Shown: positions 1 through 7,370 of the stretch, piece by piece
How the letters are laid out: every line of letters starts with the position of its first letter
Position numbering within the stretch: the stretch's first letter is position 1
DNA from: Mycobacterium sp. 1274756.6
Lineage (GTDB): Bacteria; Actinomycetota; Actinomycetes; Mycobacteriales; Mycobacteriaceae
NCBI RefSeq assembly: GCF_001668625.1
Contig: NZ_LZLJ01000086.1
Span: 1 to 53,010, forward strand
DNA: 53,010 bases
Direction: 5' to 3'
The notes under the pieces: model-generated
Database searches by the model: none
The model's input: the letters and a program-made list of their open reading frames with translations, nothing else
Told to the model about the DNA's origin: nothing
Translations under genes and position numbers: made by a program

Positions 1-122
<122 letters not shown>

Positions 123-177
123 ACCACTGCTTTCGCCGCCCGCGGTGGCCTGGATCACCCTGGCCCGCCCTGGCCGG

Positions 178-183
178 TAGCGT
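178..183 (+). promoter_or_regulatory. -10 element for a leaderless transcript of the 191 gene
   Basis: TAGCGT fits the TANNNT consensus of the mycobacterial housekeeping sigma factor. Seven bases separate it from the GTG at 191, so transcription should start at or next to the start codon. No Shine-Dalgarno sequence is present, which fits leaderless translation. Confidence 0.55.
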
Positions 184-190
184 CGGACCC

Positions 191-1447
191 GTGAGCGCCG
201 AGCAACGTGAATTCGACCTGGTCCTCTACGGAGCCACCGGCTTCGTCGGGAAACTCACCGCCCGTTACCTGGCCCGCGCGGGCGGTCCGGCCCGCATCGC
301 CCTGGCCGGCCGCTCCACCGAGCGGCTCAGCGCCGTCCGCGACAGCCTGGGCGAGCCGGCCCGGGACTGGCCTCTGCTGCACGCCGACGCCGCCGAGCCC
401 GCGACCCTGACCGACCTGGCGAAGCGCGCCCAGGTGGTGGTCACCACCGTCGGCCCCTACACCCGCTACGGCCTGCCGCTGGTGGGCGCCTGCGCCGCGG
501 CCGGCACCGACTACGCCGACCTCACCGGCGAGGCGATGTTCGTGCGCGAGAGCATCGACACCTTCCACAAGCAGGCCGCGGACACCGGCGCGCGCATCGT
601 GCACGCCTGCGGTTTCGACTCCATCCCCTCCGATCTGAGCGTCTACGCCCTCTACCGGCAGGTGCGCGCCGACCAGGCCGGCGAACTGCTCGACACCGAC
701 TACGTCCTGCGCCGCTTCAGCGGCGGACTCTCCGGGGGCACGATCGCCTCCGGGATGGAGATGATGGCCACCTCCTCCACCGACCCCGACGCGCGGCGTC
801 TGCTCGCCGACCCGTACACGTTGAGCAACGACATCGCCGCCGAACCCCGGTTGGGCCCCCAGCCGGACTTCCCGTGGCGGCGCGGCGCCGAGATCGCCCC
901 TGAGCTGGCCGGGCTGTGGACCGGCGGGTTCTTGATGGCGCCGTATAACACCCGCATCGTGCGGCGCAGCAACGAACTGCAGGGCTGGGCCTACGGCAGG
1001 CGGTTCCGCTACAGCGAACAGATGAGCCTGGGCGGCTCGCTGCTCGCGCCGGCCGCAGCGGCGCTGGCCACCGGCGTCACCGCGGCGACCATGGGGCTCG
1101 GCGGCCGCTACTTCCGGCTGCTGCCGCGGCGGCTGGTCGAGGCCATCGCACCCAAGCCTGGCACCGGGCCCAGCGCCGCCGCCCGCGAACGCGGCCACTA
1201 CCGGGTGGAGACCTACGCCACCACCGACACCGGCGCCCGCTATGTGACCAGCTTCGCCCAGCGCGGCGACCCCGGCTACCAGGCGACATCGGTGTTGCTG
1301 GGGGAGAGCGGGCTGGCGTTGGCGCTGGACCGGGAGAAGCTCTCCGAGCTGCGCGGTGTGCTCACCCCGGCCGCCGCGATGGGCGACGCGCTGCTGGAGC
1401 GGTTCCCGGCCGCCGAAGTCGCGGTCGAGACCACCCGGCTGGGTTAG
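191..1447 (+). CDS. saccharopine dehydrogenase-like / trans-acting enoyl reductase family protein (Rv2449c-like)
   Basis: The 418-residue protein starts with a Rossmann-type NAD(P)-binding segment, DLVLYGATGFVGKLTARYLA (about residues 9-28), followed by AGRS, the usual layout of saccharopine dehydrogenase-like oxidoreductases. Mycobacterial relatives include the trans-acting enoyl reductase of phthiocerol/phenolic glycolipid synthesis, but most paralogues have no assigned substrate. HACGFDSIPSDL (about residues 138-149) is a well-conserved family motif. The GTG start at 191 sits seven bases after a -10 element and has no ribosome-binding site. In M. tuberculosis the homologue (recalled as Rv2449c) also precedes valS. 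The reaction is unknown; a role in lipid metabolism is inference. Confidence 0.8.
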   Translation: MSAEQREFDLVLYGATGFVGKLTARYLARAGGPARIALAGRSTERLSAVRDSLGEPARDWPLLHADAAEPATLTDLAKRAQVVVTTVGPYTRYGLPLVGACAAAGTDYADLTGEAMFVRESIDTFHKQAADTGARIVHACGFDSIPSDLSVYALYRQVRADQAGELLDTDYVLRRFSGGLSGGTIASGMEMMATSSTDPDARRLLADPYTLSNDIAAEPRLGPQPDFPWRRGAEIAPELAGLWTGGFLMAPYNTRIVRRSNELQGWAYGRRFRYSEQMSLGGSLLAPAAAALATGVTAATMGLGGRYFRLLPRRLVEAIAPKPGTGPSAAARERGHYRVETYATTDTGARYVTSFAQRGDPGYQATSVLLGESGLALALDREKLSELRGVLTPAAAMGDALLERFPAAEVAVETTRLG

Positions 1448-1450
1448 GCT
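1445..1450 (+). promoter_or_regulatory. candidate -10 element for the DUF937 gene
   Basis: TAGGCT matches TANNNT and overlaps the TAG stop of the upstream gene. A start near 1457 would give the DUF937 gene a leader of roughly 70 nt. No convincing -35 element was seen. Confidence 0.4.
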
Positions 1451-1525
1451 CGACCTGCGGCGCCAAGCCCGCTGACCTCCCGGGCCCGCGCAGGCCCCGA
1501 CACCCGCAACGGAAGCGTGCACACC

Positions 1526-2107
1526 ATGGCCGGTCTTGACGATCTGTTCGCCCAGATCCCCACCCAGCAGATCGCCGCGAAGCTCGGCGCCGACGAAGCC
1601 GAGGTCGACGAGGCGATCCAGACCCTGGTGCCGGTGCTGGTGGGCGGCCTGCAGCACAACGCCGAGAACCCGGAGAACGTCGCCGACATCGAGTCGGCGG
1701 CCAACAGCCACGCCGCACGCGGGCTGCTCGACCGCGGTTCCGTCCTCGACGACGTCGACGAGGACGCCGGACAGCAGGCGGTCGCCACCATCTTCGGCGG
1801 CAACGACAACACCGAGGTCGCCGCCGCGCTCTCCGGCGGCGGCGCGGGCAACAACGACCTGATCCAGAAGCTGCTGCCGATCCTGACCCCGATCGTGCTG
1901 GCCTACATCGGCAAGCAGCTCGGCGGCGCCGGTAAGGACGACGCGGCCGAGTCCCACGGCGACGGTGGGCTCGGCGAGGTGCTGGGCAACATCCTCGGCG
2001 GTGGCAGCAACAACCCGCTGGGCACGATCCTGGGCGGCATGCTCGGCGACAACAAGGGTGGCATCCTCGGCGGCATCCTCGGGGGTCTGCTGGGCGGCAA
2101 GAAGTAG
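1526..2107 (+). CDS. DUF937 family protein with a glycine-rich C-terminus
   Basis: The 193-residue protein begins MAGLDDLFAQIPTQQIA and contains the helical repeats typical of DUF937 proteins (YidB-like), with VDEAIQTLVPVLVGGLQ near the N-terminus. The last ~50 residues hold repeated small-residue blocks such as ILGGGSNNPLGTILGGMLG and GGILGGILGGLLGGKK, a glycine-zipper-like pattern that may pack helices or promote self-association. ATG 1526 is preferred because GGAAG lies 10 nt upstream and family members start MAGLDDLF; an in-frame GTG at 1517 is the alternative. There is no signal peptide. The function is unknown. Confidence 0.75.
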   Translation: MAGLDDLFAQIPTQQIAAKLGADEAEVDEAIQTLVPVLVGGLQHNAENPENVADIESAANSHAARGLLDRGSVLDDVDEDAGQQAVATIFGGNDNTEVAAALSGGGAGNNDLIQKLLPILTPIVLAYIGKQLGGAGKDDAAESHGDGGLGEVLGNILGGGSNNPLGTILGGMLGDNKGGILGGILGGLLGGKK

Positions 2108-2139
2108 CCCGGCGGCTGCCCGCCGATTTGCGGGCTTCC

Positions 2140-2145
2140 TAGAAT
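2140..2145 (+). promoter_or_regulatory. -10 element for leaderless valS
   Basis: TAGAAT matches TANNNT and ends seven bases before the GTG at 2153. This predicts that valS mRNA begins at its start codon. Confidence 0.55.
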
Positions 2146-2152
2146 TGGCCGG

Positions 2153-4831
2153 GTGACCGCCAGCCCGAGCCGCCCGACCGATGACGCCCTCCCGAAATCC
2201 TGGGACCCGGGCGCCGTGGAAGCCGCGCTCTACCAGGGCTGGGTGGAGGCCGGCTACTTCACCGCCGACCCGCACAGCGACAAGCCCGGCTACTCGATCG
2301 TGCTGCCGCCACCCAACGTCACCGGCAGCCTGCACATGGGGCACGCGCTGGACCACACGCTCATGGACGCACTCACCCGCCGCAAACGGATGCAGGGCTA
2401 CGAGGTGCTGTGGCTGCCGGGCATGGACCATGCCGGCATCGCCACCCAGAGCGTGGTGGAGCGCCGCCTCGCCGACGCCGGGCAGACCAAGGAGGACCTC
2501 GGCCGGGAGGCCTTCATCGCGAAGGTGTGGGAGTGGAAAGAGGAGTCCGGCGGCACCATCGGTGAACAGATGCGCCGGCTCGGCGACGGCGTGGACTGGA
2601 GCCGGGACCGCTTCACCATGGACGCGGGCCTGTCCCGCGCGGTGCGCACCATCTTCAAACGCCTCTACGACGCCGGGCTGATCTACCGCGCCGAACGGCT
2701 GGTCAACTGGTCGCCGGTGCTGGAGACCGCGATCAGCGACCTGGAGGTCAAATACGACGACATCGAAGGCGAACTGGTCTCGTTCCGCTACGGCGCCCTT
2801 GACGACGACGGCCCGCACATCGTGGTTGCCACCACCCGGGTCGAGACCATGCTCGGCGACACCGCCATCGCGGTGCACCCCGACGACGACCGGTACCGCC
2901 ATCTGGTCGGCGCCACCCTGCCGCACCCGTTCCTGCAGCGCGACATCGTGATCGTCGCCGACGACCACGTCGACCCCGAATTCGGCACCGGCGCGGTCAA
3001 GGTCACCCCCGCCCACGACCCCAACGACTTCGAGATCGGCCTGCGCCACGACCTGCCGATGCCCTCGATCCTGGACACCAAGGGCCGCATCGCCGACACC
3101 GGCACCGTCTTCGACGGTATGGACCGGTTCGAAGCGCGGGTCAAGGTCCGCGAGGCGCTGGCCGAGCAGGGCCGCATCGTCGCCGAGAAGCGCCCCTACG
3201 TGCACAGCGTGGGCCACTCCGAGCGCAGCGGCGAGGTCATCGAACCCCGGCTGTCGCTGCAGTGGTGGGTGAAGGTCGCCGCGCTGGCCGAGTCGGCCGG
3301 CGACGCGGTGCGCCACGGTGACACCGAGATCCACCCGGCCGGGCTGCGGCCACGCTGGTTCGGCTGGGTCGACGACATGCACGACTGGTGCATCTCCCGG
3401 CAGCTGTGGTGGGGCCACCGCATCCCGATCTGGCACGGACCCGACGGCCAGGTCGTGTGCGTGGGCCCCGACGAGGAGCCGCCGGCCGGCTACGAACAGG
3501 ACCCCGACGTCCTCGACACCTGGTTCTCCTCGGCGCTGTGGCCGTTTTCCACGATGGGCTGGCCCGACCGCACCCCCGAGCTGGCGAAGTTCTATCCGAC
3601 CAGCGTGCTGGTCACCGGCTACGACATCCTGTTCTTCTGGGTGGCGCGGATGATGATGTTCGGCACCTTCGTCGGTGACGACGACGCCATCACCGGCGGG
3701 TCCGCGCCCGACCGCGGCGGGCGCCCGCAGGTGCCGTTCCACAACGTCTTCCTGCACGGGCTGATCCGCGACGAACACGGCCGCAAGATGAGCAAGTCGC
3801 GCGGCAACGGCATCGACCCGCTGGACTGGGTGGAGCGGTTCGGCGCCGACGCGCTGCGGTTCACCCTGGCCCGCGGCGCCAGCCCCGGCGGCGACCTGTC
3901 CATCGGCGAGGACCACGCCCGCGCCTCCCGCAACTTCGTCACCAAGCTGTTCAACGCCACCCGGTTCGCGCTGCTCAACGGCACCGCCCCGGCGCCGCTA
4001 CCGGAGCCCGCGGAGCTCACCGCCGCCGACCGCTGGATCCTGGGCCGCCTCGAACAGGTCCGCGCCGAGGTCGACGCCGCCCTGGACGGCTACGAGTTCA
4101 GCAAGGCCTGCGAGGCGCTGTACCACTTCACCTGGGACGAGTTCTGCGACTGGTATGTCGAGCTGGCCAAGGTGCAGCTCGGCGCCGGACACCCCCACAC
4201 CACCGCGGTGTTGGCCGCCGTCCTCGACACCCTGCTGCGGCTGCTGCACCCGGTGATCCCGTTCGTCACCGAGACCCTGTGGCAGGCGCTGACCCGCGAC
4301 TCGGGTGCCGCGCCCTCGCTGGTGATCGCCGAGTGGCCCACCCCGTCGGGGATCGCGTTGGACCCGCACGCCGCCGCCCGCGTCGCCGACGTGCAGAAAC
4401 TGGTGACCGAGGTCCGCCGGTTCCGCAGCGACCAGGGCCTGGCCGACCGGCAGAAGGTTCCGGCGCGGCTGGCCGGCATCGACACCGCCGGCCTGGACAC
4501 CGAGCTGGCGACCGTGCAGGCGCTGGCCTGGCTGGCGGCCCCCGGCGCCGACTTCGCCGCCTCCGCGGCGCTGGAGGTGCGGCTCAGCGGGGCCACCGTC
4601 GTCGTCGAGGTCGACACCTCCGGCACCGTCGACGTCGCCGCCGAGCGGCGCCGGCTGGAAAAGGACCTGGCCGCCGCGCAGAAGGAACTGGCCACCACCA
4701 CCGCCAAGCTGGACAACCCGGCGTTTTTGGAGAAGGCGCCCGCCCCCGTCGTCGACAAGATCCGCAGCCGTCAGCACCTCGCCCGGGAGGAAGCCGACCG
4801 CATCACCGCCCGGCTGGCGGACCTGGCGTGA
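2153..4831 (+). CDS. valS: valyl-tRNA synthetase
   Basis: This cytoplasmic class I synthetase attaches valine to tRNA-Val. At 892 residues it has the full family length. The HIGH-type motif is in [15 protein letters not shown] (about residues 52-66) and the KMSKS motif in [10 protein letters not shown] in the second half of the catalytic core. The insertion between them is the CP1 editing domain that removes mischarged threonine. The C-terminus holds the anticodon-binding helices and a charged coiled coil ([20 protein letters not shown]) that contacts the tRNA. The GTG start follows a -10 element by seven bases, so the message is probably leaderless. The stop codon overlaps the folC start in GTGA, indicating coupled expression. 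Confidence 0.97.
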   Translation: MTASPSRPTDDALPKSWDPGAVEAALYQGWVEAGYFTADPHSDKPGYSIVLPPPNVTGSLHMGHALDHTLMDALTRRKRMQGYEVLWLPGMDHAGIATQSVVERRLADAGQTKEDLGREAFIAKVWEWKEESGGTIGEQMRRLGDGVDWSRDRFTMDAGLSRAVRTIFKRLYDAGLIYRAERLVNWSPVLETAISDLEVKYDDIEGELVSFRYGALDDDGPHIVVATTRVETMLGDTAIAVHPDDDRYRHLVGATLPHPFLQRDIVIVADDHVDPEFGTGAVKVTPAHDPNDFEIGLRHDLPMPSILDTKGRIADTGTVFDGMDRFEARVKVREALAEQGRIVAEKRPYVHSVGHSERSGEVIEPRLSLQWWVKVAALAESAGDAVRHGDTEIHPAGLRPRWFGWVDDMHDWCISRQLWWGHRIPIWHGPDGQVVCVGPDEEPPAGYEQDPDVLDTWFSSALWPFSTMGWPDRTPELAKFYPTSVLVTGYDILFFWVARMMMFGTFVGDDDAITGGSAPDRGGRPQVPFHNVFLHGLIRDEHGRKMSKSRGNGIDPLDWVERFGADALRFTLARGASPGGDLSIGEDHARASRNFVTKLFNATRFALLNGTAPAPLPEPAELTAADRWILGRLEQVRAEVDAALDGYEFSKACEALYHFTWDEFCDWYVELAKVQLGAGHPHTTAVLAAVLDTLLRLLHPVIPFVTETLWQALTRDSGAAPSLVIAEWPTPSGIALDPHAAARVADVQKLVTEVRRFRSDQGLADRQKVPARLAGIDTAGLDTELATVQALAWLAAPGADFAASAALEVRLSGATVVVEVDTSGTVDVAAERRRLEKDLAAAQKELATTTAKLDNPAFLEKAPAPVVDKIRSRQHLAREEADRITARLADLA

Positions 4832-6240
4832 GCATCCCCACCGGCGACGACACCCCCACCCCCGACGAGGTGGCGGCGCTGCTGCAGGTCGAGCACCTGC
4901 TCGACCAGCGGTGGGGCGAGACCCAGATCGAGCCGAGCCTGACCCGCATCAACGCGCTGCTCGATCTGCTCGGCTCCCCGCAGCGCAGCTACCCCACGAT
5001 CCACATCGGCGGCACCAACGGCAAGACCTCGGTGGCGCGGATGGTCGACGCGCTGCTCACCGCGCTGCACCGGCGCACCGGCCGGTACACCAGCCCGCAC
5101 CTGCAATCGGCGGTGGAGCGCATCGCCGTCGACGGCAACCCGATCAGCCCGGCGCAGTACGTGGCCACCTACCGGGAGATCGAACCGTTCGTGCAGATGG
5201 TCGACGAGTCCTCCCGCGCCACCGGCGGCCCGGCGATGAGCAAGTTCGAAGTGCTCACCGGAATGGCGTTCGCGGCGTTCGCCGACGCGCCGGTCGAGGT
5301 CGCCGTCGTCGAGGTCGGCCTGGGCGGCCGGTGGGACGCCACCAACGTGGTCGACGCGCCGGTGGTGGCCATCACCCCGATCGGCATCGACCACGTGGAG
5401 TACCTCGGCAGCGACCTGGCCGGGATCGCCGCGGAGAAGGCCGGGATCATCCACGCCACCGGCGACGACCAGGTCGACACCGTCGCGGTGATCGCCCGGC
5501 AGCGACCCGAGGCGATGGAGCCGCTGCTGGCCCGGGCGGTCGACACCGATGCCGCCGTCGCCCGGGAGGACGCCGAGTTCGCCGTGCTCGACCGCCAGGT
5601 CGCCGTCGGCGGGCAGCTGCTGACCCTGCAAGGCCTGGGCGGGGTCTACTCCGAGATCCTGCTGCCGCTGCACGGTGAGCACCAGGCGCACAACGCCGCG
5701 GTGGCGCTGGCGGCGGTGGAGGCGTTCTTCGGCGCGGGCAAGGACCGCCAACTCGACGTCGAGGCCGTGCGCGCCGGGTTCGCCGCGGTGCGCAGCCCCG
5801 GCCGGCTCGAGCGCCTGCGCAGCGCCCCGACCGTGTTCATCGACGCCGCCCACAACCCGGCGGGCGCCGCCGCGCTGGCGCAGACCCTCAGCGACGAATT
5901 CGACTTCCGGTACCTGGTCGGGGTGGTCAGCATCCTCGCCGACAAGGACGTCGACGCCATCCTGGCCGCCCTCGAACCGGTCTTCGACCATCTGGTGGTC
6001 ACCCACAACGGGTCGCCGCGGGCGGTGCCCGTCGAGGAACTGGCGCTGGCCGCCCAGCAGCGGTTCGGACCCGACCGGGTTAGCCCGGCACCGACCCTGC
6101 CCGACGCCATCGAAGCCGCGACCGCGCTGGTCGAAGACGCCGGCGTCGACGGCACGCTCTCCGGCACCGGCGTCGTCATCACCGGTTCGGTGGTGACCGC
6201 CGGCGCCGCCCGCAGCCTGCTCGGAGGTGAACCGCAGTGA
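4828..6240 (+). CDS. folC: folylpolyglutamate synthase / dihydrofolate synthase
   Basis: This Mur-ligase-family enzyme adds glutamate to folates (and often dihydropteroate) using ATP. The 470-residue protein has the P-loop [13 protein letters not shown] near residue 58, the [13 protein letters not shown] segment typical of Fol[15 protein letters not shown], and the second-domain [10 protein letters not shown] motif. GTG 4828 overlaps the valS stop by 4 bp, so translation is probably coupled to valS. An open frame extends far upstream inside valS, but only this start gives the conventional N-terminus. Its own stop overlaps the next gene by 4 bp. Confidence 0.95.
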   Translation: MSIPTGDDTPTPDEVAALLQVEHLLDQRWGETQIEPSLTRINALLDLLGSPQRSYPTIHIGGTNGKTSVARMVDALLTALHRRTGRYTSPHLQSAVERIAVDGNPISPAQYVATYREIEPFVQMVDESSRATGGPAMSKFEVLTGMAFAAFADAPVEVAVVEVGLGGRWDATNVVDAPVVAITPIGIDHVEYLGSDLAGIAAEKAGIIHATGDDQVDTVAVIARQRPEAMEPLLARAVDTDAAVAREDAEFAVLDRQVAVGGQLLTLQGLGGVYSEILLPLHGEHQAHNAAVALAAVEAFFGAGKDRQLDVEAVRAGFAAVRSPGRLERLRSAPTVFIDAAHNPAGAAALAQTLSDEFDFRYLVGVVSILADKDVDAILAALEPVFDHLVVTHNGSPRAVPVEELALAAQQRFGPDRVSPAPTLPDAIEAATALVEDAGVDGTLSGTGVVITGSVVTAGAARSLLGGEPQ

Positions 6241-6635
6241 CCGATCGACCCGCCCCGGTCGACCCGTGGAAGAGTTTCCGTGGGGTGATGGCCGCCACGC
6301 TGCTCCTCGAGGCGATCGTGGTGCTGCTGGCCCTGCCGGTGGTCGGCATGGTCGGCGGCGGACTGACCACCGCCTCGCTGGCCTACCTGCTCGGCGTCGC
6401 GTTCGTGCTGGTGCTGCTCACCGGCATCCAGGGCCGGCCGTGGGCGATCTGGGTGAACCTGGCCATGCAGATGGTGTTGCTGCTGGGGTTCGCCGTCTAC
6501 CCCGGGGTGGGGTTCGTCGGGGTGGTGTTCACCCTGGTGTGGGTGCTGATCGCCTACTTCCGGGTCGAGGTGCTGCGCAGGCAGCGGCGCGGGCTGCTGC
6601 CCGGGCAGAGCGGGCCGCCCGACGGCGCTGCCTGA
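6237..6635 (+). CDS. DUF4233 small integral membrane protein (Rv2446c-like)
   Basis: The 132-residue protein has about four hydrophobic segments: LLLEAIVVLLALPVVGMVGG, LAYLLGVAFVLVLLTGI, WVNLAMQMVLLLGF and VGVVFTLVWVLIAYFRV. The C-terminal tail is basic and therefore probably cytoplasmic. It matches the actinobacterial DUF4233 family, which is typically located between folC and ndk. GTG 6237 overlaps the folC stop in GTGA, indicating translational coupling. No catalytic motif is visible and the function is unknown. Confidence 0.85.
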   Translation: MTDRPAPVDPWKSFRGVMAATLLLEAIVVLLALPVVGMVGGGLTTASLAYLLGVAFVLVLLTGIQGRPWAIWVNLAMQMVLLLGFAVYPGVGFVGVVFTLVWVLIAYFRVEVLRRQRRGLLPGQSGPPDGAA

Positions 6636-6652
6636 GGCGCGGCGCCGTCGGT

Positions 6653-6658
6653 TACGCT
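6653..6658 (+). promoter_or_regulatory. -10 element for leaderless ndk
   Basis: TACGCT matches TANNNT and ends seven bases before GTG 6666. It predicts an ndk transcript separate from the valS-folC operon and without a 5' leader. Confidence 0.55.
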
Positions 6659-6665
6659 GTGCGCC

Positions 6666-7076
6666 GTGACCGAACGCACCCTGGTGTTGATCAAACCCGA
6701 CGGCGTGGGCCGACGCCTGACGGGCGAGATTTTGCGCCGCATCGAAGGCAAGGGGCTCACGCTGGTGGCGTTGGAGCTCAAGCACGTCACCGACGACCTG
6801 GCCCGCCGCCACTACGCCGAACACGACGGCAAACCGTTCTTCGGCTCGCTGCTGGAGTTCATCGCCTCCGGCCCGGTGGTGGCAGCGGTGGTCGAGGGCC
6901 CGCGGGCGATCGCGGCGTTCCGGCAACTCGCCGGCGGCACCGACCCGGTCGACAAGGCCACCCCCGGCACGATCCGCGGCGACTACGGGCTGGAAATCCA
7001 GTCCAACCTGGTGCACGGCTCCGACTCGGCGGACGCGGCGCGCCGCGAGATCGAGTTGTGGTTCCCCGGACTTTAG
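6666..7076 (+). CDS. ndk: nucleoside diphosphate kinase
   Basis: This enzyme moves the terminal phosphate between nucleoside tri- and diphosphates through a phosphohistidine. The 136-residue protein is a standard length. It begins [17 protein letters not shown], the nucleotide-binding strand with the family's conserved Lys. The active-site His lies in [16 protein letters not shown] near residue 117, with the usual downstream Ser and Glu. GTG 6666 follows a TACGCT element by seven bases and lacks a ribosome-binding site, so it is probably leaderless. It lies between the DUF4233 gene and rne, as in other mycobacteria. Confidence 0.97.
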   Translation: MTERTLVLIKPDGVGRRLTGEILRRIEGKGLTLVALELKHVTDDLARRHYAEHDGKPFFGSLLEFIASGPVVAAVVEGPRAIAAFRQLAGGTDPVDKATPGTIRGDYGLEIQSNLVHGSDSADAARREIELWFPGL

Positions 7077-7118
7077 GGACAGATCACCGACTTGGTTCGC
7101 GCCGGCGCCACAGTGTGG

Positions 7119-7124
7119 GATACT
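7119..7124 (+). promoter_or_regulatory. candidate -10 element of the rne promoter
   Basis: GATACT has the two most conserved -10 positions (A2, T6). Transcription would begin at about 7131-7133, giving rne a leader of about 235-240 nt. I recall a leader of similar size reported for M. smegmatis rne. No well-spaced -35 element is visible; TTGGTT at 7092 is 21 nt away. Confidence 0.45.
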
Positions 7125-7132
7125 GGGCGGAG

Positions 7133-7177
7133 GTGAACGACATCGAACCGATGCCCGACACCCCGGTGACGACTTAG
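7133..7177 (+). CDS. candidate leaderless upstream ORF of rne (14 aa)
   Basis: A GTG lies eight bases after the GATACT element, at the predicted transcription start. It opens a 15-codon frame encoding 14 residues that ends at TAG 7175-7177. The only GGAGG nearby (7129-7133) overlaps the start codon, so it cannot act as a ribosome-binding site. If transcription begins at 7133, the ORF would be translated leaderlessly. The peptide is acidic and proline-containing and resembles nothing I recognise. It could be a regulatory leader peptide for RNase E or chance. Confidence 0.35.
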   Translation: MNDIEPMPDTPVTT

Positions 7178-7370
7178 ACAAGCGCGACCATCGCAGCCAT
7201 GATGTGGCGCGGATAGTCGAAGTGATCATCAGCCAGGCGCCGAGTGGGTTCGCCACGAGCCGCTCGGAGCGAGACCACCACAAGCTCGGGAAACGTGACC
7301 CGGGCATATAGCGGAAGCCCTCGTGCAGGCCGCGTCGACCAGACGCGCCCGGGGGCTCGAGGAGACTCAC
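7178..7370 (+). promoter_or_regulatory. 5' untranslated leader of rne
   Basis: About 190 bases between the short ORF and rne contain no other gene I can support. A compact hairpin around CCGCTCGGAGCG (about 7259-7270) is visible. The region ends in GAGGAGA a few bases before GTG 7371, a good ribosome-binding site. RNase E autoregulation through its own leader is well known in enterobacteria; here it is only a possibility. Confidence 0.4.

Noticed and set aside
155..3916. Very long minus-strand open frame (about 1253 codons) opposite the first three genes
   Set aside because: It is a GC-rich shadow: composition is Gly/Ala/Val/Asp/His-biased, it has no recognisable domain, and the plus strand carries clear genes including valS.
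7077..7370. tRNA or small RNA gene in the ndk-rne gap
   Set aside because: No cloverleaf or T-arm signature is visible; the sequence is better explained as the rne promoter and leader.
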